Origin: Nocardioides caldifontis
GTDB taxonomy: Bacteria > Actinomycetota > Actinomycetes > Propionibacteriales > Nocardioidaceae
Direction: 5' to 3'
Length of the DNA stretch: 64,000 nt
Assembly (NCBI RefSeq): GCF_008087345.1
Contig: NZ_VHIB01000001.1
Coordinates: 744,001-808,000 of the forward strand
Part shown: positions 56,361 to 64,000 of the stretch, piece after piece
Layout of the letters: the number at the start of each line of letters is the position of its first letter
Numbering within the stretch: the stretch's first letter is position 1
Translations under genes and position numbers: made by a program
The notes under the pieces: model-generated
What the model was told of the DNA's origin: nothing
What the model saw: the letters and a program-made list of their open reading frames with translations, nothing else
Databases searched by the model: none

Positions 56361-57602
56361 GTGAAGACGCTCGTCATCGGCACCGGCGGACGGGAGCACG
56401 CGCTGGCCCTGGCGCTCTCCCGGGACCCGAACGTCACCGAGGTCCACGCCGCCCCCGGGAACCCGGGGATCGCCCGGGTCGCGACGCTCCACCGCGTCGA
56501 CCCGGTGGACGGCGCGGCGGTCGCGGGGCTGGCCACGAGGCTGGGCGTCGACCTGGTCGTCGTCGGGCCGGAGGCGCCGCTGGTCGCCGGCGTCGCCGAT
56601 GCCGTACGCGCGGCCGGGATCTCGTGCTTCGGGCCGAGCGCGGAGGCCGCCCGGCTGGAGGGGTCGAAGGCGTTCGCCAAGGAGGTCATGGCGGCTGCCG
56701 GTGTCCCCACGGCGCTCTGCCGGGTCTGCGACACCGACGAGGAGGTCGCCGCGGGGCTCGACTCCTTCGGGGCGCCGTACGTCGTGAAGGACGACGGGCT
56801 CGCCGCCGGCAAGGGCGTCGTGGTGACCGAGGACCGCGAGGTCGCCCTGCAGCATGCCAAGTCGTGCGGGCGGGTCGTGCTCGAGGAGTACCTCGACGGC
56901 CCCGAGGTCTCGCTCTTCGCGATCACCGACGGCGCCACCGTGCGGCCGTTGGAGCCGGCGCAGGACTTCAAGCGCGCGCTGGACGGCGACGCCGGGCCGA
57001 ACACCGGGGGGATGGGCGCCTACACGCCGCTGCCCTGGGCGCCCGACGGGCTGGTCGCCGAGGTGACCGAACGCGTCCTCGAGCCGACCGTCCGCGAGAT
57101 GGCTCGTCGCGGGGCGCCGTTCCAGGGGTTGCTGTACGCCGGCCTCGCCCTCACGTCGAAGGGCGTCCGCGTCGTCGAGTTCAACGCCCGGTTCGGCGAC
57201 CCGGAGACGCAGGCACTGCTGCAGCGGCTGGCCTCGCCGCTCGGCGTGCTGCTCAAGGCCGCGGCCGACGGCCGTCTCGCAGAGGTGGCGCCGCCGCGCT
57301 GGAACGGCGGCGCCGCGGTGACCGTGGTGATGTCCGCGCAGGGCTACCCGGAGAGCCCCCGCAAGGGCGACGTGATCACCGGCATCGGGGACGCGGAGGC
57401 GCTCGACGGCGTCGACGTGATCCACGCCGGCACGGCGCTCACCGACGCGGGGCTGGTCACCGCCGGCGGCCGGGTGCTCGCGGTCACCGCCGTGGGCGAC
57501 GACCTCACCGACGCCCGGGACCGTGCTTACGCCGGCGTGGCCCGGATCCACTTCGACGGCGCCCACCACCGCACCGACATCGCGCTGGAGGCGACCCGGT
57601 GA
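56361..57602 (+). CDS. purD: Phosphoribosylamine-glycine ligase (GAR synthetase)
   Basis: 413 residues; ATP-grasp enzyme joining phosphoribosylamine and glycine in purine synthesis. MKTLVIGTGGREHALALALS starts the N domain; GPSAEAARLEGSKAFAKEVM and VVKDDGLAAGKGVVVTED bind ATP; NTGGMGAYTPLPW and VVEFNARFGDPETQALLQRL are the metal-binding ATP-grasp motifs. Normal length. GTG 56361 is preceded by TAGGGT at an 8-nt distance, a near-leaderless promoter. The stop overlaps the purB start by 4 bp. Confidence 0.96.
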   Translation: MKTLVIGTGGREHALALALSRDPNVTEVHAAPGNPGIARVATLHRVDPVDGAAVAGLATRLGVDLVVVGPEAPLVAGVADAVRAAGISCFGPSAEAARLEGSKAFAKEVMAAAGVPTALCRVCDTDEEVAAGLDSFGAPYVVKDDGLAAGKGVVVTEDREVALQHAKSCGRVVLEEYLDGPEVSLFAITDGATVRPLEPAQDFKRALDGDAGPNTGGMGAYTPLPWAPDGLVAEVTERVLEPTVREMARRGAPFQGLLYAGLALTSKGVRVVEFNARFGDPETQALLQRLASPLGVLLKAAADGRLAEVAPPRWNGGAAVTVVMSAQGYPESPRKGDVITGIGDAEALDGVDVIHAGTALTDAGLVTAGGRVLAVTAVGDDLTDARDRAYAGVARIHFDGAHHRTDIALEATR

Positions 57603-59014
57603 CCCACCCCAACGTCCTCGCCACCCGGTACGCCGGCGCCGACCTCGCCGAGATCTGGTCACCTGTACACAAAATCATTCTCGAGCGCCGTCTCTGGATC
57701 GCGGTCCTCAAGGCTCAGCGGGACCTGGGGATCGACGTGCCGGACGGCGTCGTCGAGGCCTACGAGAAGGTCGTCGACCAGGTCGACCTCGAGAGCATCG
57801 CGGCGCGCGAGCGGGTGACCCGTCACGACGTGAAGGCGCGCATCGAGGAGTTCTGCGCGCTCGCCGGCCACGAGCACGTGCACAAGGGGATGACCTCCCG
57901 CGACCTGACGGAGAACGTCGAGCAGCTGCAGGTGCTCTCCTCCCTCAGGATCATCCGTGGCCGCGCCGTTGCCGCGCTCGCCCGGCTGGCCCGGCTCGCC
58001 TCCGAGCACGAGGCGCTGGTGATGGCCGGCCGGTCGCACAACGTGGCCGCGCAGGCGACGACGCTGGGCAAGCGGTTCGCGACGGTCGCCGACGAGATGC
58101 TGGTCGCGTTCGCCCGGATCGAGGAGCTGGTCGCGCGCTACCCGCTGCGGGGGATCAAGGGGCCGGTCGGCACCGCGCAGGACATGCTCGACCTCCTCGA
58201 CGGCGACGCGGACCGCCTGCAGCAGCTCGAGGAGCGGGTCGCCGCCCACCTCGGCTTCGACAACGTGCTGACCAGCGTCGGCCAGGTCTACCCGCGGTCG
58301 CTGGACTTCGAGGTGGTCTCCGCCCTGGTGCAGCTGGTCGCCGGCCCCTCGAACCTCGCCACCACGATCCGGCTGATGGCCGGCATCGAGCTGGTCACCG
58401 AGGGGTTCAAGGAGGGTCAGGTCGGCTCCAGCGCGATGCCGCACAAGATGAACAGCCGCTCGTGCGAGCGGGTCAACGGGCTCGCCGTGGTCCTGCGCGG
58501 CCACCTCTCCATGGTCGGCGAGCTCGCCGGGGACCAGTGGAACGAGGGCGACGTCTCGGACTCCGTCGTACGACGCGTGGCGCTGCCGGACGCGTTCTTC
58601 GCCGCGGACGGGCTCTTCCAGACCTTCCTCACCGTGCTCGACGAGTTCGGGATCTTCCCGGCCGTGGTGCAGCGCGAGCTCGACCGGTACCTGCCGTTCC
58701 TCGCCACGACCAAGGTGCTGATGGCCGCGGTGCGCAACGGTGTCGGCCGCGAGACCGCCCACGAGGCGATCAAGACCGCGGCGGTCGGTGCGGCCCTCGA
58801 CATGCGCCAGGGTGGTGACAACGACGTGTTCGCCCGGCTCGCGCGTGACGAGTCGCTGGGGCTCACCGAGGAGCAGATCGCGTCGCTGGTCGCGGAGCCG
58901 ATCACCTTCACCGGCGCGGCCGTCGACCAGGTCCGCTCCGTCGTACGCCGGGTCGAGCAGGTGGTCGAGCGGTACCCCGACGACGCGGCGTACTCCCCGG
59001 GCTCGATCCTCTAG
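57599..59014 (+). CDS. purB: Adenylosuccinate lyase
   Basis: 471 residues; cleaves SAICAR and adenylosuccinate, releasing fumarate, in IMP and AMP synthesis. Signature SSAMPHKMNSRSCERVNGL (about 277-295, flexible loop with the catalytic Ser), HKGMTSRDLTENVEQLQVL and GRSHNVAAQATTLGKRFATV (catalytic His). Overlaps purD by GTGA, so translation is coupled. The first 25 codons include an AT-rich run (CTGTACACAAAATCATTC) unlike the rest, but the encoded SPVHKIILERR is conserved. It converges on the TetR gene with a 4-bp overlap. Confidence 0.96.
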   Translation: MTHPNVLATRYAGADLAEIWSPVHKIILERRLWIAVLKAQRDLGIDVPDGVVEAYEKVVDQVDLESIAARERVTRHDVKARIEEFCALAGHEHVHKGMTSRDLTENVEQLQVLSSLRIIRGRAVAALARLARLASEHEALVMAGRSHNVAAQATTLGKRFATVADEMLVAFARIEELVARYPLRGIKGPVGTAQDMLDLLDGDADRLQQLEERVAAHLGFDNVLTSVGQVYPRSLDFEVVSALVQLVAGPSNLATTIRLMAGIELVTEGFKEGQVGSSAMPHKMNSRSCERVNGLAVVLRGHLSMVGELAGDQWNEGDVSDSVVRRVALPDAFFAADGLFQTFLTVLDEFGIFPAVVQRELDRYLPFLATTKVLMAAVRNGVGRETAHEAIKTAAVGAALDMRQGGDNDVFARLARDESLGLTEEQIASLVAEPITFTGAAVDQVRSVVRRVEQVVERYPDDAAYSPGSIL

Positions 59015-59763
59015 CGCTCCGCGAGCCACTCCTCGACGAGCGGCGCGAGCCGCGGCAGCTCGTCGGTGATGCCGAACAGCTCCGCCTGCCCCGCCAGCAT
59101 CGACCGGAACAACGACGCGCTCTCGATGACCCGCGGGTCGCAGTGGCCGAACACCTCGAGCGTCACGGTGCCGTACAGCCGGGCCCACGACTGGATCAGC
59201 AGCCAGGTCAGCGTCCGGGCCTCCTCGGGGATCCCGTCGAGCTTGCCGGGGATCATCGGGTCCTCGACGATCTCGAGGACCAGCGGGTCGAGCGACGCGG
59301 GGTCGGGCAGCGGGAAGCGGTGCTTCTGCCACAGCTGCCACACCATCTCGTGGAAGACGACGGCGGTCTCCTCGTCGGCCATCATCTCGGCGTGGTCCTC
59401 GGCCGTCGACGACGGGTTCGCGAAGACGAGCGCGAACTCGGCGCGGTTCGCGAGCGCCCAGCGCCGGAACGCGATGCCGGCGCAGATGATCCTGGCCGCC
59501 GGGTCGTCCTCCGGCTGGCTGTCCCGGGCCGCCCGGATCAGGGCCGCGGTCTCGCGGTCGATGTCGCGCGTGATCAGCCGGACCAGCGCCCGGTAGTCGT
59601 CGACGTACCGGTACAGCGCCGGCGCGGTCATCCCGACCTTCTGCGCCACCGCCCGCAGGGTGAGCCCGCCGGGCTCGCGGAGCAGCGACCGGGAGGCGCG
59701 CACGATCTCGTCGAGGGTCGCCAGCCGTTGCCGTTCACGCCGGCTCACCGGTGTCGCCGTCAC
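59011..59763 (-). CDS. TetR family transcriptional regulator
   Basis: 250 residues. The N-terminal helix-turn-helix RRERQRLATLDEIVRASRSL, then LTLRAVAQKVGMTAPALYRY, is TetR-like; the C-terminal region RAEFALVFANPSS belongs to a TetR_C-type ligand domain. It is divergent from an MMPL transporter gene; the AT-rich gap of 105 bp has a dyad ACAGTG-N2-CACTGT, the likely operator, so it probably represses the transporter and itself. GTG 59763 follows AAGGAGG; an upstream ATG (59814) lies within the operator and is less likely. Confidence 0.87.
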   Translation of the reverse strand: MTATPVSRRERQRLATLDEIVRASRSLLREPGGLTLRAVAQKVGMTAPALYRYVDDYRALVRLITRDIDRETAALIRAARDSQPEDDPAARIICAGIAFRRWALANRAEFALVFANPSSTAEDHAEMMADEETAVVFHEMVWQLWQKHRFPLPDPASLDPLVLEIVEDPMIPGKLDGIPEEARTLTWLLIQSWARLYGTVTLEVFGHCDPRVIESASLFRSMLAGQAELFGITDELPRLAPLVEEWLAER

Positions 59764-59803
59764 GGTCCTCCTTCGAGAAAGGGTGTTGACGTCGTTCGAG
59801 TTT

Positions 59804-59817
59804 ACAGTGTTCACTGT
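59804..59817. promoter_or_regulatory. Candidate TetR operator between regulator and MMPL gene
   Basis: ACAGTGTTCACTGT, a 14-bp dyad in a strikingly AT-rich block (GTTTACAGTGTTCACTGTTT). It lies 41 bp before the TetR start and 51 bp before the MMPL start, suited to repress both. Confidence 0.6.
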
Positions 59818-59868
59818 TTACGCCGTTAACACGAGTGATGGGCATTAACGCACGGTGCGGAGGTCGGG

Positions 59869-62067
59869 ATGTTGGAGCGTTGGGGATCGTTCGTCGCACG
59901 TCGCGCGCTGAGCGTGGTCGTTCTCGGGGTGGTGGCCCTCCTGGCCGCCGGTGCCTACGGCGCGGGGGTGTTCGACTCGCTGTCCCAGGGCGGCTTCGAC
60001 GACCCGGCGAGCGAGTCGAGCATCGAGCGCGACGCCGAGCAGGAGCTGTTCGGCAACCGCTCCGCCGACGTGGTCGCGGTGTACTCCAGCGACGAGCTCC
60101 GCGTCACCGACCCGGCGTTCCGCAGCGCCGTCCTCGACGCGGTCGGCCGGATCCCCGACGGGACGACGTCGTCGGTCACCACCTACTACGACACCGGGGC
60201 GCGGGACCTCGTCAGCCGCGACGGCGACACCACCCGCGTCGTCATCTCGCTCGCCGGCGACAGCCAGGACGAGGTGCTCAGCAGCTGGGAGCGGGTCGAG
60301 CCGGCGCTGGAGGCCGAGGATCTCCGCACCGACCTGGCCGGCTCGTTCGCGGTGTACGGAGACGTCAACGAGATCAGCGAGCACGACCTCCGGCGGGCGG
60401 AAACCCTGTCGCTGCCGATCGTGCTGCTGCTGTCGCTGCTGATCTTCGGCAGTCTGGTCGCCGCCGGCATGCCGGTCCTGGTCGGGGTGTTCTCGGTGCT
60501 CGGCGGGCTCGCGGTCGTGCGGCTGATCGCCGAGGTGACCGAGGTGTCGGTCTTCTCGATCAACGTGATCACGCTGATCGGGCTGGGGCTGGCGGTCGAC
60601 TACGCGCTGTTCGTGATCAGCCGGTTCCGTGAGGAGCTCGGCCGCCGCGACCCCGACGACCCGGACGCGGTGGCCGACGCCGTCCGCACGACGATGGTCA
60701 CGGCCGGCCGGACCGTGCTCTTCTCCGGGCTGACGGTCGCCGCCGCGCTGGCCTCGCTGCTCGTGTTCCCGCAGAGCTTCCTCCGCTCCATGGGGTACGG
60801 CGGGATGGCGGCCGTCCTCGTCGCGATGGTGACCGCGCTGACCGTCCTCCCCGCGACCCTGCGGCTGCTCGGCCGACGGATCGACGCCGGCCGGGTCCGG
60901 CTGCCCGGCCGCCGGTCGACCAACAAGCACGCCGCCGGGGAGCACGTCGCGGAGCACATCGCGGAGGAGCACGGCGCCTGGGCCCGGCTGGCGCGGAGCG
61001 TGATGCGCCGCCCCGGCACCTACCTGGTCGTCGTCACCGGCGCGCTGCTCCTGGTCGCCTCACCGTTCCTCGGCGTCAAGTGGGGCAGCGTCGACTACCG
61101 GGTCCTCCCCGAGGACGCGCCCTCGCGGGTCGCCGCCGAACGGCTCGCGCAGGAGTTCGGCGCCGAGCAGTCCACGGCCAACGTGCTGCTCCGCGGCGCC
61201 GACCAGGCGACCGTCCGGGACGTCGCCGCGCAGGTCGAGGCGGTCGAGGGCGTCGAGGCGGTGGCGGTGGTCGCGCAGGACGACGGCGCCGCGCTGCTCC
61301 AGGCGTCCTGGACCGGCAACAGCCAGACCGAGGCGTCGCAGGCCGTCGTCGAGCGGATCCGCGACGTCGAGCCGGCCGAGGGCTCGATGCTCGTCGGTGG
61401 GCTCGCCGCGAGCACCGTCGACCTCCTCGACTCCGTGGGCGCGCACCTGCCGTGGATGGGGCTGATCGTCGTCGCGGTGATGCTGGTGCTGCTCTTCCTG
61501 GCGTTCGGCTCGGTGGTGCTCCCGCTCAAGGCGGTGCTGGTGAACGTCCTGTCGATCACCGCCTCGTTCGGCGTGGTGACCTGGATCTTCTCCGACGGCC
61601 ACCTCGAGAGCGTCCTCGGCTTCGAGTCCCAGGGGTTCCTGGACGCCACCCAGCCGATCCTCATGCTCGCGATCCTCTTCGGGCTGTCGATGGACTACGA
61701 GGTGTTCCTGCTCTCCCGTGTCCGCGAGGAGTGGGACCGCAGCCACGACAACACCCGGTCGGTCGCCGTGGGGCTGCAGAAGACCGGGCGGATCATCACC
61801 AGCGCCGCCCTGCTGCTCGCGGTCGTCATCGGCGCCTTCGGCACTTCCGGGATCGTGTTCATGAAGCTCATCGGCATCGGCATGCTCGTCGCGCTCCTCG
61901 TCGACGCCACCGTGGTGCGGGCACTTCTGGTGCCGGCGACGATGAAGCTGCTCGGCCGGGCCAACTGGTGGGCCCCGGGGCCGCTGCGCCGCTGGTGGGA
62001 GCGGTACGGCTTCCGCGAGGAGCCGCCGGTCGTCCGGGAGCCCGAGCGGCTCCCGGAGCCGGTCTGA
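59869..62067 (+). CDS. MMPL family RND transporter
   Basis: A 732-residue membrane exporter with two RND halves. Each half has an extracellular loop domain and about six membrane segments; ITLIGLGLAVDYALFVISRF (about 225-244) and LAILFGLSMDYEVFLLSRVR (about 602-621) carry the GLxxDYxxF/xxSR motif with the proton-relay Asp-Tyr pairs. Known substrates of MmpL-like proteins are lipids or hydrophobic compounds; none is assigned here. Start ATG 59869 with GGAGGTCGGG. A divergent TetR gene probably controls it. This gene is smaller than mycolate MmpL3 and lacks its long C-tail. Confidence 0.92.
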   Translation: MLERWGSFVARRALSVVVLGVVALLAAGAYGAGVFDSLSQGGFDDPASESSIERDAEQELFGNRSADVVAVYSSDELRVTDPAFRSAVLDAVGRIPDGTTSSVTTYYDTGARDLVSRDGDTTRVVISLAGDSQDEVLSSWERVEPALEAEDLRTDLAGSFAVYGDVNEISEHDLRRAETLSLPIVLLLSLLIFGSLVAAGMPVLVGVFSVLGGLAVVRLIAEVTEVSVFSINVITLIGLGLAVDYALFVISRFREELGRRDPDDPDAVADAVRTTMVTAGRTVLFSGLTVAAALASLLVFPQSFLRSMGYGGMAAVLVAMVTALTVLPATLRLLGRRIDAGRVRLPGRRSTNKHAAGEHVAEHIAEEHGAWARLARSVMRRPGTYLVVVTGALLLVASPFLGVKWGSVDYRVLPEDAPSRVAAERLAQEFGAEQSTANVLLRGADQATVRDVAAQVEAVEGVEAVAVVAQDDGAALLQASWTGNSQTEASQAVVERIRDVEPAEGSMLVGGLAASTVDLLDSVGAHLPWMGLIVVAVMLVLLFLAFGSVVLPLKAVLVNVLSITASFGVVTWIFSDGHLESVLGFESQGFLDATQPILMLAILFGLSMDYEVFLLSRVREEWDRSHDNTRSVAVGLQKTGRIITSAALLLAVVIGAFGTSGIVFMKLIGIGMLVALLVDATVVRALLVPATMKLLGRANWWAPGPLRRWWERYGFREEPPVVREPERLPEPV

Positions 62068-62086
62068 GCCCACCTAGGGTGGCCGG

Positions 62087-62683
62087 GTGCGGATGTTCGT
62101 GGCGGTGGTCCCACCCGAGGACGTGCTCGAGGAGCTCGAGGAGTTCCTCGCCCCGCGGCGCGAGGCCGAGGCCCTGCGGTGGACGCGGCCGGAGAGCTGG
62201 CACCTCACGCTCGCCTTCATGGCCTCGGTCCCCGACCGTGCGTACGACGACCTCGTGGAGCGGCTGACCCGCGCCGGCCGCAAGCGCACGCCGTTCACGG
62301 TCAGCCTCGGCGGCGGCGGTGCGTTCCCGAACGTCGGCCGGGCCAAGGTGCTGTACGCCGGCGTGGCCGGCGAGCCCGACGCGCTGGAGGAGCTGCGCCG
62401 GCTGGCCGCCGGGGCCCGGGCGGCCGCGGGGAAGGCCGGGGCTCCGGTCGACGGCTCGGCGTTCCGGCCGCACGTGACGCTTGCCCGGATGAGCCGGCCG
62501 ATCGAGGCGACCCGCTGGATCCGGGTGCTGTCGGCGTACCTGAGCCGTCCCTTCCAGGTGGAGGAGATGGTGCTGGTGCAGTCGTTCCTGGGGGAGGGGC
62601 CGGGCGGTCGGCCGCGCTACGAGACCGTCGCAGAGTTCGCCCTCGGCGGGGGCGCGGAGGAGCCCCGGGAGCCGTCCGGCTGA
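62087..62683 (+). CDS. thpR: RNA 2',3'-cyclic phosphodiesterase
   Basis: 198 residues of the 2H phosphoesterase family (ThpR/LigT). The two catalytic HxT motifs are HLTLAF (His about 39) and HVTLAR (His about 129), about 90 residues apart as expected, with FVAVVPPEDVLEELEEFL as N-terminal strand. Role: opens RNA 2',3'-cyclic phosphate ends. The GTG start is preceded by TAGGGT and exactly 6 nt (leaderless). It follows the MMPL gene by 19 bp with no sign of shared function. Confidence 0.9.
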   Translation: MRMFVAVVPPEDVLEELEEFLAPRREAEALRWTRPESWHLTLAFMASVPDRAYDDLVERLTRAGRKRTPFTVSLGGGGAFPNVGRAKVLYAGVAGEPDALEELRRLAAGARAAAGKAGAPVDGSAFRPHVTLARMSRPIEATRWIRVLSAYLSRPFQVEEMVLVQSFLGEGPGGRPRYETVAEFALGGGAEEPREPSG

Positions 62684-62772
62684 AACGCGAGGTTCACGTC
62701 CGGGGGTTAGAGTCGTGGGGTCCCCGTCGGTCCGGGGACGGACCTGATCGCGACGCGGAGGGTGGAGCCGAC

Positions 62773-63417
62773 GTGCCGTTCCTGTTGAGGGTGGAACTGC
62801 CCGACGTCCCCGGTTCGCTGGGTCGCGTCGCGACCGCCATCGGTGAGGCCGGCGGTGACATCGAGGCGATCGAGATCGTCGAGCACCGCCACGACGGCAC
62901 CGCCGTCGACGACGTGCTCCTCGAGATGGCCCCTGGCGTCATGCCCGACTCCGTGGTCTCGGCCTGCAACATGCTCGACGGCGTCCACGTCCTGTGGGTC
63001 TCGCGCTACGCGGCGGGCGGGAACGTCTTCCTCGACCTCGAGGTCGTCGAGCAGCTGACCCTCAACCCGACGCTCGCCCTCGACGAGCTGGTCGACCACC
63101 TGCCGATCACCTTCCGCGCCGACTGGGGCGTGCGGCTGGCCCCGACCGGCTCGGGGCTCAAGCAGGTGCACGCCACCTCCGCTGCGCCCGACCTCGGTGA
63201 CGAGCAGGCGGTCTGGTTCCCGCTCGAGCGCGCCGCCCGGCTGGAGGTCGACCCCTCCTGGGTGCAGCTCCACGACAACGAGGTGGCCGGGGCGCCCGTC
63301 CACGACGGCGGCATCGTGGTGATCGGGCGCCGCGGTGGCCCGGCGATCCTCGACTCCGAGGTGGCCCGGCTCGGCCACCTCGCCGCGCTGGCGGTCACGA
63401 TCTCCCAGGCCGGCTGA
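62773..63417 (+). CDS. ACT-domain protein
   Basis: 214 residues. An ACT domain at about 1-75: PFLLRVELPDVPGSLGRVAT, AIGEAGGDIEAIEIVEHRHD; such domains bind amino acids and regulate enzymes allosterically. The rest, 80-214 (VFLDLEVVEQLTLNPTLALD to GHLAALAVTISQAG), resembles a GAF-like or receptor-type fold but is not identified. Conserved stand-alone actinobacterial type. The GTG follows GGAGGGTGGAGCCGAC; the -10 TAGAGT lies at 62708-62713. It probably forms an operon with the methyltransferase gene 6 bp downstream. Confidence 0.8.
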   Translation: MPFLLRVELPDVPGSLGRVATAIGEAGGDIEAIEIVEHRHDGTAVDDVLLEMAPGVMPDSVVSACNMLDGVHVLWVSRYAAGGNVFLDLEVVEQLTLNPTLALDELVDHLPITFRADWGVRLAPTGSGLKQVHATSAAPDLGDEQAVWFPLERAARLEVDPSWVQLHDNEVAGAPVHDGGIVVIGRRGGPAILDSEVARLGHLAALAVTISQAG

Positions 63418-63423
63418 GCCCGC

Positions 63424-64000
63424 GTGCCCGAGCCCGGTGAGGTCTGGCGACGCGTCGCCCGGGCGACCCAGGGCGAGGACTACGCGCGCGGCTACGCCGG
63501 CCACTTCGCCCGGATCGCCGCCGCCGGGGAGGACGTGCACGGCGAGGCGGCGTACGTCGCCGGACTGCTCGCGCCGGGCTCCTCCGTCCTCGACGCGGGG
63601 TGCGGCACCGGCCGCGTCGCGGCCCGGCTGGCCGACCTCGGCTTCGACGTCGTGGGCGTCGACGTCGACGCCGCGATGGTCCAGGTCGCCCGGGCCGAGC
63701 GCCCCGAGCTGACCTGGGTGGTCGCGGACCTCGGCGCCCTCGACCTCGGCCGCCGGTTCGACCTCGTCGTGCTGGCCGGCAACGTGGTCCCGTTCATCGA
63801 CCCGTCCGCGCTCCCGGTCGCCGTCGCCCGGCTGGCCGACCACCTCCGGCCCGGAGGACGGGTGGTCTGCGGGTTCGGCCTCGACGAGGAGCACCTCCCG
63901 ACCGGAGGGCCGGTCGTGACCCTCGCGGCGTACGACGAGGCCTGCGGCTCGGCCGGCCTGGAGCTCGTCACGCGGCACGCCGGCTGGGACGCCACGCCGT
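63424..64000 (+). CDS. Class I SAM-dependent methyltransferase (partial, C-terminus off the window)
   Basis: 192 full codons from GTG 63424 to the window edge. SAM motif I is SSVLDAGCGTGRVAARLADL (about 53-72), followed by motif II GVDVDAAMVQVARAERP, acidic VVADLGALDLGRRFDLVVLA, and post-motif HLRPGGRVVCGFGLDEEH. The substrate is unknown. Only 6 bp after the ACT-domain gene, so co-transcription is likely. Confidence 0.85.
   Translation, partial: MPEPGEVWRRVARATQGEDYARGYAGHFARIAAAGEDVHGEAAYVAGLLAPGSSVLDAGCGTGRVAARLADLGFDVVGVDVDAAMVQVARAERPELTWVVADLGALDLGRRFDLVVLAGNVVPFIDPSALPVAVARLADHLRPGGRVVCGFGLDEEHLPTGGPVVTLAAYDEACGSAGLELVTRHAGWDATP

Noticed and set aside
57650-57690. AT-rich run near the start of purB as a possible foreign insertion or internal promoter
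   Set aside because: The encoded residues (SPVHKIILERR) fit the conserved adenylosuccinate lyase N-terminus, so it is ordinary coding sequence.

Overview
The window looks like a chromosomal segment of a high-GC actinomycete, most likely a member of the Nocardioidaceae (Nocardioides-like). Several things point there. GC content and GC3 are very high. Many starts are GTG. A TANNNT -10 box often lies 6-8 nt before the start codon, as for leaderless mRNAs. The lineage markers are EtfD (Rv0338c type), FadE5, DUF3151 next to class II aldolase, HspR with HAIR operators, an F420-type LLM oxidoreductase and a mycothiol-type isomerase family. No phage genes, transposases, CRISPR arrays or rRNA were seen. 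The genus is an inference.

Layout. 1-5.6 kb: partial hemerythrin gene, DEAD-box helicase with a hairpin leader, class I amidotransferase, PspC protein, a frameshifted ABC-F ATPase with a possible leader peptide, a small membrane protein and an internally shortened DinB-type protein. 5.6-20.1 kb: amino-acid permease, FadE5, CsbD, TauE exporter with Rrf2 regulator, LLM oxidoreductase, two secreted proteins, MOSC and DUF2461 proteins, universal stress protein, tRNA-Gly(CCC), GDSL hydrolase, dcd, and an autoregulated RHH/HicB-like plus DUF4097 operon. 20.3-34.4 kb: EtfD, an M19-like secreted peptidase, a LuxR-ATPase gene broken by a 41-bp insertion, a nitroreductase, a HutF-like protein that has lost its metal ligands, a large LuxR-ATPase regulator, and a decayed F420 oxidoreductase remnant behind a KstR-like site. 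34.4-45 kb: heat-shock block dnaK-grpE-dnaJ-hspR, a response regulator, a MASE1 histidine kinase and clpB. HAIR sites precede dnaK and clpB, so HspR encoded here should control both. 45-64 kb: membrane protein, DapC-type aminotransferase, sulfatase, DedA, TrmH methyltransferase, HDOD protein with a sigma-28-like promoter, fba, DUF3151, lipid kinase, purA, purD-purB, TetR/MMPL pair, ThpR, ACT-domain protein and a partial methyltransferase.

Threads joining the genes. FadE5 (acyl-CoA dehydrogenase) and EtfD (membrane ETF reductase) are consecutive electron-transfer partners in beta-oxidation. They lie about 13 kb apart yet share a near-identical upstream motif, so they are probably co-regulated. 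Two families of short dispersed intergenic repeats occur many times in both orientations. Family A ends in GTGGCGCGC and family B contains GCCGAGCCGTCGCATCTTCA. Both sit mostly at gene ends. They are the most distinctive unexplained structure here. Several genes are decayed (ABC-F, LuxR-ATPase, DinB-type, HutF-like, F420 remnant), which suggests a lineage shedding specific functions.
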